From Paenibacillus sabinae T27 (GTDB taxonomy: Bacteria; Bacillota; Bacilli; Paenibacillales; Paenibacillaceae), in the NCBI RefSeq assembly GCF_000612505.1, contig NZ_CP004078.1:980001-1044000 (forward strand): a stretch of 64,000 bases of DNA, written 5' to 3'. Below the pieces are notes generated by a model. It saw nothing but the letters and a program-made list of their open reading frames with translations, had not been told where the DNA came from and made no database searches. A program made the position numbers and the translations under genes. Within the stretch, counting starts at the first letter, position 1. The number at the start of each line of letters is the position of its first letter. Positions 8,826 to 17,390 of the stretch are shown piece by piece.

Positions 8826-8936
8826 TTATGCGAGATGTGAAAAATCCGGCCACGCTTCCAAGGGAAGGGCGGGAGGAACGGAATAAGCGGCGCGGGCAGG
8901 GATGGCTATTCAGGCTGCGCAGCTGGAAGGCGCATG

Positions 8937-8973
8937 AAAAAAGGCACGGGGATGCCTCCCTGTGCCTTTTTTT
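8937..8973. terminator. Bidirectional terminator
   Basis: The stem AAAAGGCAC..GTGCCTTTT is flanked by A-runs and T-runs on both sides. It separates aroD from the converging surface-protein gene. Confidence 0.85.
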
Positions 8974-8985
8974 GTCATACTCTTT

Positions 8986-9339
8986 TTACTTCTGTATAGA
9001 CTTTAACTCGCCATTTACGTAATAATACAGCTTCCCGTTCGGGTCGAAGAAGATTTCCGTTGCCTCGCCTAGCGACAATGCTTCTACCTTCTGATACGTA
9101 GCCGCATCGTATATCCCATTTTTACCAACCAACAGGTCACCGGTAGAATTCACTGCATAGATCGGTTCCGGTAATGTTCCGATGACCTTTGAAACATCAC
9201 TCAGATCAAAGACCTTATTCTTTACGACCAGCTTTCCTTGACCCTCCAGCAGTAGAACAGGAGTATCCAATGGATCTCTTAAGAAATTAGGGTAACCCAG
9301 ATTGGATTGGCCGAATTTCGTTAAGCTATTGCCGCTCAC
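8986..9339 (-). CDS. Out-of-frame 3' part of the SLH surface protein gene
   Basis: These 117 residues have the beta-strand pattern of the propeller repeats of the upstream ORF (for example VFDLSDVSKVIGTLPEPIYA and FDPNGKLYYYVNGELK). Its frame is open without interruption from about base 9463, just after a TAA codon, and reads LVTGVGELAFSGDKSKFYYW across 9400-9455. That text continues the end of the 1216-residue ORF once one frame change is allowed. No ribosome binding site precedes the ATG at 9339, so I read this as the displaced C terminus rather than a gene of its own. Confidence 0.6.
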   Translation of the reverse strand: MSGNSLTKFGQSNLGYPNFLRDPLDTPVLLLEGQGKLVVKNKVFDLSDVSKVIGTLPEPIYAVNSTGDLLVGKNGIYDAATYQKVEALSLGEATEIFFDPNGKLYYYVNGELKSIQK

Positions 9340-9412
9340 AGAATACGCATATACATTGGAGCCCGCATTTCCAGCATTCCAGCCAGACTGATACCAGTAA
9401 TAGAATTTGCTC

Positions 9413-12400
9413 TTATCGCCGGAGAAAGCCAGTTCTCCAACTCCTGTAACCAGTTCCGTAGTTTACGGATGCAAAGGTTGCCGAATTGAACACGAGCAGC
9501 GTCGGCTCCCAATTGCCCATAACAATATACAGCAATCCCGATTTATGATAGATATGTCTGTCCGAGAAATCACCGGAATCCTTAACTGACGTGTATGGCA
9601 GATGTCTTACAACTTTGAGATCAGATAGACGAACTTCCGTTACGAGCTGATTCAGATCGTCATTCACGATAAAGAGGCTGGAACCGTCTTCCGATAAAGT
9701 CAATCCAGCCGGACGATACGGAAGCTTGACCGTGTTAGCTACAGTCTGTGTTTGAAGATCCACCACATACAGATTGTTGAACGCTTCATCGATGGCATAA
9801 GCTTTCTGATTGGCGGGGTCGTATGCAATGTCTGCCACCCTGCCATCCAGCTGGATACCGGACACCGGAGCGGGCGGGGCCGCTTCGAATGTATTCTTTT
9901 CTACGATTTCAATTACATTCTTTCCTGCAAATGCAGATATAGTTAATAGCTTATCGGTATCGTTAAACACGTATTTTGCGGTACCGTCCAAATGATATAG
10001 ACCGGATTGCTTAAAGTTGCTGTAATCATATACTTGTACTGCATTGTTCTTTACCGTATAAAATTTGTGGCTTGGCAGATCAAAGGCGATATCGGCATAC
10101 GTTTGTCCAAGTCCATATACATACTTCATATCGTCGTACATCTTGTTTGTAGCCATAAATACGCTGCCGACTCCGTTAAAGATATAAGCTCCATCCGGAG
10201 ATATCGTAAAGTTCGGCGCCATATTGTATTCGCCATGATACGGAGAATCATACCCGCCGGGATATGAGGGCTCAACGTATTGCCCGTTCGTTACATTATA
10301 GGCACTAAGGTCTCTCGGCGACGAGTCCGTTGTAATCGTATAGAGCTTATTCCATACAGGATGCATCTGGATATAGCTAGCTTGCCTAATACCACTGGAG
10401 GCTATTTCCGCAAAGGTGTTTAAATCATACGATTTGATCTCGGTCCACTGTCCTGAACCCGAAGCCACGTAGAGATGGCCGGAACGATCGGCAGCGATAT
10501 CGAACGGGTCAATCGCAATATTGTGCGTACCTTCAAGCGTAAAGGTCGCTGCGTCTACTACCGCAATTGCGCCTTGCTGCTGCGCGATATCTGTATAGGA
10601 AGAATGCTCCGCTTTCAGCAAGGATACATAGATTTTACCGTCTGCATACGTCAGACTCTCCGGCGCAAAGGAAAAGGAAATGGAGTCTTTGGTGCCCGTT
10701 TCGTAATTGATGCGATACAGCTTCTTACTCGATTTATCCGTGATATAAAGGATCGGCTCCGACGGGTGTCTTATCGTATCCGTTATCTGAAAATCCAAGC
10801 TTATATGCGCATTATAATAGGTTGTAGCAAAAGTAACATTGCTTGGTCCCGATTCCATACCGATTCCGGCTTTCGCTGCAGTAACCACATAATATCTTGT
10901 CGTATGCGGAAGATTTGAACTGTCAACATAAGTCGTGCCCGTTACGGTAACAGGCTGGCCGTTCGGGTCCTTCAAGGAAACAAACTCGCCCGTAGGTGTT
11001 GCGCTGTAATAAATGTGGTATTGATCCGCATTTGCAACCGGATCCCATTGCAGAGCGATCGCCTTATTCGATACCGTCGATGCCATTAGATGGGTTGGCG
11101 CCTCTAATTGATCGTTAATCGCGTCAAGCTCCCAGCCGCTACCGTTCCAGGTTGCAAAGACCTCAAACTGATCTCCATAAACCATTGCCAAGGTATCCCC
11201 ATCAGCGAGCGGAACCGCTTGTGCCGGCATCTGGTTGTCAAGATCATGGACGGTATAGCTGTCATTGATTTGATAAGAGATGGTCTCGGTGCCGCTATAA
11301 TAAACTTTAGCATACACGCTGTCGTTAACCGTAACGCTGGATAACATAACTCCTGAAAAATGCTGAGACGAGTTCGGATTGGTAACGTCATACGATGCCG
11401 GAGGAAGCGCTCCGCCCGAGATGCTGTAAACCCCTACGTCTTGTACCGTTTTGTCATATTCGGTCTGGTACGTATCCTGTGTAACCGAATTGGCAACATT
11501 CCATTTTACGGCCGAATAATCATAGGTTGCCGGGTACAGGGTGTATAGCTTGTCCTGTACAATAAAAGCGGCTTTTATATCCAGCACCTTACCCGGTTCG
11601 GGGGCAGGCTGCTCTACAGGCAGCTGTCCGGGTGCCGGAGATTCGGGTGCGGGAGATGCGGGTGCGGGCGTGGGTGCGGGAGATACGGGTCCCGTAGGAT
11701 TACTCACTTCTCCTGGCGAAGGAACCGTTGGAACCGGACTGCTGCTTCCAACTTCCTTCCCGCCAATTACCACGACCTTCACCGTCTCCGAGAGAATGTA
11801 CTCCTTTATAATTTGCTCGAAGCTAACACCTTCCGCATTAATCTCAGCTTTAAGGATGGTTCCTTCTCCTGTGATCTTCGCGGCTGCCTGCAGAATGATC
11901 TCCTTCAATACGGCATTGTCCTGCAGCTTGATAGCAGCCCCTTCTGAACCTGTGTAAGTTTCAAGCAGAGCTATGGTGGATTGATCGTAAATTTCGATCG
12001 TTACCGTCGTTTTTACTGCGACTTTTGCAAAAGTGCCCTCAAATTGTACGAGATCATTTACTGACGTACTTTCAACGGAAACCGATTTAAAGGCTTCGTT
12101 TCCCTGTTCTTCTTCCAGCTTTGCTCCCGATTTGACGACAGTGCTGCTGATGCTTGTATCGCCCTTCGTAAAAAGTCTGACTCGTCCGAGATCCTTTTGA
12201 ACCACTACCTGGTTCATCGAAGAGTCTTGAATGACGATACTGTGTTCCCCGCCGCCGTTCACAATGGTTCTTCCTTCAACGGTTACGTGATCAAGCAGCA
12301 CCTCGCCCTCGCCGATTCCCGCTGCCAGAATGAGGTCGCCTTTAATGACAGCATTCTTTAGGGTGACGCCGCCGCTGTTGATCGTCAAGTTCCCGCCAAC

Positions 12401-13063
12401 CGTATTTTTCAGATCATAGGTTCCAGGCTGGTGTATCAATTGACCTACAGCTTGATCTAGCACCACTACAGCTTCAGCTCTTGTGATGGGTTTCTGAGGA
12501 CGGAAGCTTTTATCCGGATATCCCTTCAGATAACCCTTGGAAGCAACCACTTTTATGTATGGTTTACTCCAGGCAGACATTTGCTGTTCATCCTGAAAGG
12601 CTTCAGTATCTCTCGTTATTGTCCCCTCTTCCAACTGCATAAGCTGGTAAATGATTTTGGCAGACTCTTCTCTCGTTATCGGTTGATCAGGCCTGAAGGT
12701 GCCGTCTCCGAACCCCGAGATGTAGCCGGTAAATTTCGCTTTGGATACATCGTTGTAAAACCATTTTCCCTGCGGGACATCTTTAAAAGTCTGGTCAGCC
12801 TTATGGGAAAAACCAAACGCTTTGTTCGCCAGCGATATGAATTCCGCTCGGGTAATGACTTTATCGGGTTGAAAGGTTCGATCGGCGTAGCCCGAGATCA
12901 ATCCATTGCCAATCCATACTTTTATTTCTTCCTCGGCCCAATGACGGCTAATGTCATTTAATGAAGTTTGGTTTTCTGCATACGAGGGCCCTGAGAAAGA
13001 TAAGACTTGCACTGCAAAAAACATAATGATAAATGCGACTCTACCTAATAACCTTCCCAACAT
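9413..13063 (-). CDS. SLH-domain, Fn3 and beta-propeller surface protein, frameshifted
   Basis: Secreted cell-wall protein. It has a signal peptide (about residues 1-30, ending PSYA), three SLH domains (about 35-80, 95-140 and 155-205), a beta-helix-like region, a Pro-rich linker (about 450-500), a fibronectin type III domain (about 640-730) and YVTN-like propeller repeats to the end. SLH domains normally bind pyruvylated wall polymer. AAAGGGAGA precedes the ATG. The frame ends early at 9413, and the missing C terminus lies in another frame at 8986-9450, so the copy is disrupted or the sequence has an indel near 9450-9468. A c-di-GMP-I riboswitch in the leader links it to biofilm or surface-attachment control. 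Confidence 0.85.
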   Translation of the reverse strand: MLGRLLGRVAFIIMFFAVQVLSFSGPSYAENQTSLNDISRHWAEEEIKVWIGNGLISGYADRTFQPDKVITRAEFISLANKAFGFSHKADQTFKDVPQGKWFYNDVSKAKFTGYISGFGDGTFRPDQPITREESAKIIYQLMQLEEGTITRDTEAFQDEQQMSAWSKPYIKVVASKGYLKGYPDKSFRPQKPITRAEAVVVLDQAVGQLIHQPGTYDLKNTVGGNLTINSGGVTLKNAVIKGDLILAAGIGEGEVLLDHVTVEGRTIVNGGGEHSIVIQDSSMNQVVVQKDLGRVRLFTKGDTSISSTVVKSGAKLEEEQGNEAFKSVSVESTSVNDLVQFEGTFAKVAVKTTVTIEIYDQSTIALLETYTGSEGAAIKLQDNAVLKEIILQAAAKITGEGTILKAEINAEGVSFEQIIKEYILSETVKVVVIGGKEVGSSSPVPTVPSPGEVSNPTGPVSPAPTPAPASPAPESPAPGQLPVEQPAPEPGKVLDIKAAFIVQDKLYTLYPATYDYSAVKWNVANSVTQDTYQTEYDKTVQDVGVYSISGGALPPASYDVTNPNSSQHFSGVMLSSVTVNDSVYAKVYYSGTETISYQINDSYTVHDLDNQMPAQAVPLADGDTLAMVYGDQFEVFATWNGSGWELDAINDQLEAPTHLMASTVSNKAIALQWDPVANADQYHIYYSATPTGEFVSLKDPNGQPVTVTGTTYVDSSNLPHTTRYYVVTAAKAGIGMESGPSNVTFATTYYNAHISLDFQITDTIRHPSEPILYITDKSSKKLYRINYETGTKDSISFSFAPESLTYADGKIYVSLLKAEHSSYTDIAQQQGAIAVVDAATFTLEGTHNIAIDPFDIAADRSGHLYVASGSGQWTEIKSYDLNTFAEIASSGIRQASYIQMHPVWNKLYTITTDSSPRDLSAYNVTNGQYVEPSYPGGYDSPYHGEYNMAPNFTISPDGAYIFNGVGSVFMATNKMYDDMKYVYGLGQTYADIAFDLPSHKFYTVKNNAVQVYDYSNFKQSGLYHLDGTAKYVFNDTDKLLTISAFAGKNVIEIVEKNTFEAAPPAPVSGIQLDGRVADIAYDPANQKAYAIDEAFNNLYVVDLQTQTVANTVKLPYRPAGLTLSEDGSSLFIVNDDLNQLVTEVRLSDLKVVRHLPYTSVKDSGDFSDRHIYHKSGLLYIVMGNWEPTLLVFNSATFASVNYGTGYRSWRTGFLRR

Positions 13064-13124
13064 ACAATCTCCCTTTCATAACTTAATTAATGGCAACAAA
13101 AATAAGCCAACCCATGAAGAGATA

Positions 13125-13210
13125 TAGGCAACCCGGCTGTCATACAAGGAGTGACCTTGCTTAGACCCGTGGCTTTGCGTCTCCGACTTTCGTACGGATT
13201 TGCCGTTTCT
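13125..13210 (-). promoter_or_regulatory. Cyclic di-GMP-I riboswitch (GEMM-I)
   Basis: The minus strand shows the class I order: GGCAAA near 13205, a GAAA tetraloop hairpin, GACGCAAAGCCACGGGTCTA around 13165-13184, then ATGACAGCCGGGTTGCC ending near 13127. It lies about 60 bases before the start codon of the SLH surface protein and so should tie its expression to c-di-GMP. I could not identify the expression platform with confidence. Confidence 0.93.
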
Positions 13211-13392
13211 TATTCTACAGATTGACTTAAGACCAACCTACCAGGGCTTAATTGCCCAGGAATAATTATACAATCCCACCCATCATACAACAAAAGTCCC
13301 ATTTATTCGATCTAAATTTTTGGGCCTGCCTGACCGAAGAAGAACTGCCGTAATGGGGGGACTGGTGCGACGCGGTAAATGAATATGCAGAT

Positions 13393-13430
13393 AAAAAAAG
13401 CCAAGGCAAAAAGCATTTTGCCCTGGCTTA
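13393..13430 (-). terminator. Terminator of the MerR gene
   Basis: Minus-strand stem AAGCCAGGGCAAAA/TTTTGCCTTGGCTT with an AGCA-type loop, then seven T. Confidence 0.9.
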
Positions 13431-13454
13431 GCCTAGTGAAACTCGATAAACGCT

Positions 13455-14207
13455 TTAGTTCGATTTGGCCGTGTAGGCGTGTACGGCGTCTCTAAGGAAG
13501 CGGGCAAGCCCCGCTCCGCGCTTGTCATAGTAAGCGGTAAAGCGTTCGTCGTCCACGTACATCTGCGCGACCCCCGCATGGGCCTCCGGGGAGTAGCTGC
13601 CCCAGAAGAATGTGAGCCATTGCCGATGGAGATCGGCGGCTCGCTGCGCGGCTTCGCCGGCGGAGTCACCAGTCTTCATGCCTTCCGCCAGCGAAGCGAA
13701 CATGTCCTCTTCTATTTTTTGAACGGCCGAATACTGCTCCTCGGTCATGTTCATCAGCTGTTTATTGGACCGGTTGACGGCTTCGTCGCCGTACTTCCCG
13801 CGCGCTTCCTTGCCGTAGGCCTGCTCGTTGTCTTCAATCATTTTTTGTTTAAAGCCTTCAAATTTCTCGGTGTCGCTCATTGTAATCCTTCCTTCCCTTT
13901 CGGCCAGTGTCTTCTCCACATTTGAGATCAGCCGGTCGAGTTGTTCTCTTTTGGCCAGCAGCCTGCCATGATGTGTCCTCAGCGCTTTCGTCCCGTCGAA
14001 CGAGGGCGAGGTTACGATAGCCTTAATGTTCTCCAGACTTAGACCCAGCTCGCGGTAAAATAAAATCTGCTGCAGCAGATCGACCTCGGGCCGGCCATAG
14101 ATGCGGTATCCGGAGGAGTTGATCCGGGCCGGTTTCAAAATCCCGAATTCATCGTAATAACGCAGCGTACGCGCGCTGATTCCCGCAAGTTTCGCGAGTT
14201 TTTGCAC
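13455..14207 (-). CDS. MerR-family regulator with TipAS domain (Mta-like)
   Basis: Transcriptional activator of the Mta/TipAL type. The N-terminal MerR helix-turn-helix (LAKLAGISARTLRYYDEFGIL, SGYRIYG) is followed by a dimerisation helix and a C-terminal TipAS ligand-binding domain (about residues 120-245). Such proteins sense hydrophobic drugs and switch on exporters. The ORF opens at GTG 14207, which has no ribosome binding site. GAGGAGGT lies 18 bases further upstream, in front of in-frame ATC ACG GAA TAC ACA. Homologues usually begin with about five extra residues (MxEYTVQKL), so translation may start at the unusual ATC at 14222. Confidence 0.88.
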   Translation of the reverse strand: MQKLAKLAGISARTLRYYDEFGILKPARINSSGYRIYGRPEVDLLQQILFYRELGLSLENIKAIVTSPSFDGTKALRTHHGRLLAKREQLDRLISNVEKTLAEREGRITMSDTEKFEGFKQKMIEDNEQAYGKEARGKYGDEAVNRSNKQLMNMTEEQYSAVQKIEEDMFASLAEGMKTGDSAGEAAQRAADLHRQWLTFFWGSYSPEAHAGVAQMYVDDERFTAYYDKRGAGLARFLRDAVHAYTAKSN

Positions 14208-14222
14208 TGTGTATTCCGTGAT

Positions 14223-14233
14223 GGCACCTCCTC
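14223..14233 (-). promoter_or_regulatory. Strong ribosome binding site before a non-standard start
   Basis: Minus strand GAGGAGGTGCC directly precedes ATC at 14222-14220. No ATG, GTG or TTG in the MerR frame lies at usable distance. Confidence 0.5.
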
Positions 14234-14287
14234 ACAAGCTCAATGTACACCTTTACGCTGCGTTAATGTCAAACCTTTTTTCAGCAT

Positions 14288-14313
14288 AAAAAAAGCACCG
14301 ATGGGTGCTTTTT
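14288..14313 (-). terminator. Terminator of the exonuclease gene
   Basis: AAAAAGCACC/GGTGCTTTTT stem with a four-base loop, between two minus-strand genes. Confidence 0.85.
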
Positions 14314-14362
14314 CGAGGGTGCCGAAGCATGGGCTCTGCCGAAAAGGAAGGGCGGCTATTCT

Positions 14363-15172
14363 TTAGCTTTGACTCAGCCGGTTGGCCGGAGACGGGGAAG
14401 GAGAGATTGCGGAACGGGAGGTGGCTTTCTCAAGCTCCGCGGCAAAGAATCGCTGAAGCTCCTCAGCCTTGCGCGGGTCGTCCAGCGGAATTTTACCTGT
14501 AAAATAATGCTCCTCAACTAGCTCCCAGGTGGGGATGATCTTTTGCGCCAGAATTGCTTTGATCGCGATCTTGACCGTCTTGCGCTCACGGGCGTTGGAG
14601 AAGGTGTCTTTGTAGTATTTCACCTGATCCAGGTCCAGCTCGCCGTAAATCCCACGAAAAATATCGGCTGTCATGCGCGCGTCGCCCAGCGCCCGGTGCG
14701 CGGAGCCGGCGGATTCGAGGCCCAGAAGCTCCATGGCGCTTTCCACGCTGATATCGTTCTTCAGGCCTCGTGCGCGAAGAAGTCCTTTGAGCAGATCGTA
14801 GTATGGGGTCTTCAGCCAGTAGGTGTCGTCCAGCTTATGCATGCGGGTATCCTGGATAATGCGCTTCATATCTTCACCGCCCCAGGTCAGCAGCAGCACG
14901 CCATCCGGACTTTGGTCGAGCCAGCGCAGGAAGGCGGAGATTACCTTGGGAAAACGGGGGGCGATATCGATTTCTTCCTGAGGAATCCCCGTTTTTTTCT
15001 TGATGAAAGAGTTCAGCGTAGCGAAATACACGGGTTTGATCAGCGAAGTGAACTCGTCGACAGGACGAAGGGAAGCGTCAAGCCGCACGGCGCCGATCTC
15101 GATAACCTCCATCGGATGCTCGCTGGCAAACTTACGGCCGTTAAATTCAATGTCCAGTATGATATAATCCAC
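14363..15172 (-). CDS. DEDDh 3'-5' exonuclease
   Basis: RNase T/DnaQ-like exonuclease of 269 residues, similar in layout to KapD and ERI1-type proteins. Motif I is LDIEFN (Asp and Glu), motif II lies around the TWGGEDMKRI segment, and motif III is SAHRALGDARMT with the His and Asp of the DEDDh class. I chose the GTG at 15172 (product starts MDYIILDIEFNG) because GGAGG lies eight bases upstream; the longer frame to 15217 has no such signal. The last 40 residues are a low-complexity tail. The natural substrate is not known from sequence. Confidence 0.88.
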   Translation of the reverse strand: MDYIILDIEFNGRKFASEHPMEVIEIGAVRLDASLRPVDEFTSLIKPVYFATLNSFIKKKTGIPQEEIDIAPRFPKVISAFLRWLDQSPDGVLLLTWGGEDMKRIIQDTRMHKLDDTYWLKTPYYDLLKGLLRARGLKNDISVESAMELLGLESAGSAHRALGDARMTADIFRGIYGELDLDQVKYYKDTFSNARERKTVKIAIKAILAQKIIPTWELVEEHYFTGKIPLDDPRKAEELQRFFAAELEKATSRSAISPSPSPANRLSQS

Positions 15173-15315
15173 AAAAGTTGCCTCCGTATATGTTGGACTG
15201 GCGCGATTTTGACGCACCGATTCTTCTATTTTAGCAAATTGTTCCCGGATTGACTTCCTTTGAGCGCCATTTTACAATTTATTAACCTGACCACGTGAAA
15301 AGGAGAGAAATAGTG

Positions 15316-15816
15316 ATGGCAATGGAAATCGAGCGCAAGTTCCTGCTTCCGGAGTTTCCGCAGCAGCTCGTTCAGGAGGGGAAGCTGACTGTTCACAGCC
15401 GGCAGCGCATTGAGCAGACCTATTTGGCGATTGACGGGCCGCAGGAGCTGCGCGTGCGCAAAATCGAAGATCTCGCTTCCGGCGAGGTGCATTACACGCA
15501 TACCTTCAAGAACGGGCTGGGCATCAGCCGGGAGGAAATCGAATACGAAATCTCGCAGGGCCTGTACGAGCAAATGATTCGGGCCGTCCGGGCGGTGCCG
15601 CTGATCAAGGAGCGAATTACCGGCGAATGGAACGGCGTAACGGTGGAAATTGATATCTACGATCAATTGAAGCTGTCCGTCGTCGAGGTCGAATTTCATT
15701 CCCTGGAGGAGGCTCAGAGCTTCGAAGCGCCGGATTGGTTCGGGCAGGACGTCAGTGAAGAGAAGCAGTACAGCAACAAGACTGTCTGGAAAGAGCTTCA
15801 GAAAACGGACCTGTAA
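15316..15816 (+). CDS. CYTH domain protein
   Basis: Triphosphate tunnel metalloenzyme-like protein of 166 residues. The signature EIERKFLL opens the domain, followed by alternating charged strands (ELRVRKI, HYTHTFKNG, SREEIEYEI, VTVEIDIYDQ, VVEVEF) that line the tunnel. Members hydrolyse inorganic triphosphate or act on other triphosphates; the substrate here is not determined. AGGAGA precedes the ATG at 15316; in-frame GTG codons at 15295 and 15313 are weaker choices. It diverges from the exonuclease gene. Confidence 0.9.
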   Translation: MAMEIERKFLLPEFPQQLVQEGKLTVHSRQRIEQTYLAIDGPQELRVRKIEDLASGEVHYTHTFKNGLGISREEIEYEISQGLYEQMIRAVRAVPLIKERITGEWNGVTVEIDIYDQLKLSVVEVEFHSLEEAQSFEAPDWFGQDVSEEKQYSNKTVWKELQKTDL

Positions 15817-15874
15817 CGGCGGCGAAATGTTAAAAAGCGCAAAACAGGCGAAATCGTGCAATATACACCGGACT

Positions 15875-15894
15875 TTAACACATAAACGTGTTAA
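15875..15894. promoter_or_regulatory. Inverted repeat in the thrC promoter region
   Basis: TTAACAC and GTGTTAA are separated by six bases and followed by an AT-rich -10-like TTAATATAT stretch. The size and spacing suit a dimeric repressor site 50 bp before thrC. Confidence 0.45.
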
Positions 15895-15943
15895 TATATA
15901 AGGTAAATTCGAAAGCGCGAAATTCAGGGGGCTGAGTAGAAAA

Positions 15944-17353
15944 ATGCAATATATTAGCACTAGAGGCAAGGTCGAACCGAAAGGTTTTATCGATACGGTC
16001 TTGATGGGCCTGGCCGATGACGGCGGATTGATGATTCCGGACGTGATTCCTTCCGTGTCCGCACAGACGCTGGAGGAGTGGCGCTCCTTAAGCTTTCAGG
16101 AGCTGTTCCTGAAGATTTTCTCCTATTATACGAACGGCGAAATTCCGGACGGCGACCTGAAGGATATGGTCAAGCGGAGCTACGCTTCCTTCCGCCATCC
16201 GGAAGTGACACCGCTTAAGGAAATCAATGATTCGCTGTATGTGCTGGAGCTGTTCCACGGGCCGACCTTTGCCTTTAAGGATGTCGCGCTGCAGTTCATG
16301 GGCGAGCTGTACTCTTATATTTCCAGAGTGCGGGGCGAAATTATTCATATCCTCGGCGCAACCTCCGGCGATACCGGAGCGGCGGCCATTGCGGGCGTTC
16401 GCGGCAAGGAAGGCATCAAGATCTGCATTCTGCATCCCCATAACAAGGTCAGCAAGGTGCAGGAGCTGCAAATGACGACAGTGGACGATGCCAATGTGCT
16501 GAACCTGTCGGTCAAAGGCAATTTCGACGACTGTCAACAAGTCATCAAGGAACTGTTCGGCGATCTGGACTTCAAGAGCCGGTACCATCTTCGGGCGATC
16601 AACTCGATCAACTTTGTACGGATTTTGGCCCAGACCGTCTATTACTTCTACGCTTATCTGCATCTGCCGCAGAGTGCGCAGGGCAAGACGGTCAATATCA
16701 GTGTGCCGTCCGGCAACTTCGGCAACATTTTCTCCGGCTATCTCGCCAAGAAGATGGGTTTGCCGATCGGCAAGCTGATCATCGCGACGAACGAGAACAA
16801 TATTCTGGAGCGGTTCGTGAAGACCGGAGAATACAAGCCCGGCGATTTCAAAAGCACGCACAGCCCTTCGATGGACATCCAGGTGGCCAGCAACTTCGAA
16901 CGCTACCTGTACTATTTGCTTGGCGAGGACTCCGCGAAGGTGTCCGATTATATGGCGAAGCTTCAGCGCGAAGGAGCCATTACGGTTGATTCGGCGCTGC
17001 TCGACAAGGTACAGACCGAATTTGCCGCGCTTGGCGTGAAGAACGACGAGTGTCTGAACGTCATTGGCAAGTACAAGCAGGATTCCGGCTATTTGCTTGA
17101 CCCTCATACCGCCTGCGGCATTGCCGCTTACGAAGCGTATAACGGGCCGGGCGAGATCGGTATTACATTCGCGACCGCGCATCCTGCCAAGTTCGACGAA
17201 GCCATCTCCCTGCTGAATATCAGCCAGGAATTCCCGGCGCAGATCGCCGGTCTGTCGGCGCTGCCGCAGCATATGACCGTGGTGGAGCATGACAAGGCCG
17301 AGATCGCGAGACAGCTCGAGGTGTTCTATACGCTATCCGCCGAGATCGGATAA
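15944..17353 (+). CDS. thrC: Threonine synthase
   Basis: PLP enzyme that converts O-phosphohomoserine to threonine, the last step of threonine synthesis. At 469 residues it is the long (class I) type with an N-terminal extension (YISTRGKVEPKGFIDTVLMG). The PLP lysine lies in PTFAFKDVALQ, with the LGATSGDTGAAAIAG phosphate loop and the VPSGNFGNIFSGY motif. GGGGG precedes the ATG by about 12 bases. Bacillus subtilis uses a shorter form next to hom and thrB; here no other threonine genes are adjacent. An oxidoreductase gene follows after 37 bases. Confidence 0.95.
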   Translation: MQYISTRGKVEPKGFIDTVLMGLADDGGLMIPDVIPSVSAQTLEEWRSLSFQELFLKIFSYYTNGEIPDGDLKDMVKRSYASFRHPEVTPLKEINDSLYVLELFHGPTFAFKDVALQFMGELYSYISRVRGEIIHILGATSGDTGAAAIAGVRGKEGIKICILHPHNKVSKVQELQMTTVDDANVLNLSVKGNFDDCQQVIKELFGDLDFKSRYHLRAINSINFVRILAQTVYYFYAYLHLPQSAQGKTVNISVPSGNFGNIFSGYLAKKMGLPIGKLIIATNENNILERFVKTGEYKPGDFKSTHSPSMDIQVASNFERYLYYLLGEDSAKVSDYMAKLQREGAITVDSALLDKVQTEFAALGVKNDECLNVIGKYKQDSGYLLDPHTACGIAAYEAYNGPGEIGITFATAHPAKFDEAISLLNISQEFPAQIAGLSALPQHMTVVEHDKAEIARQLEVFYTLSAEIG

Positions 17354-17390
17354 GGAATAAAAGAATGCCATTCAAGGGAGAGATAGCTGC

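Noticed and set aside
9413..9468. Programmed ribosomal frameshifting in the SLH protein gene
   Set aside because: No slippery heptamer or following pseudoknot was seen at the junction; an indel or sequence error is simpler.
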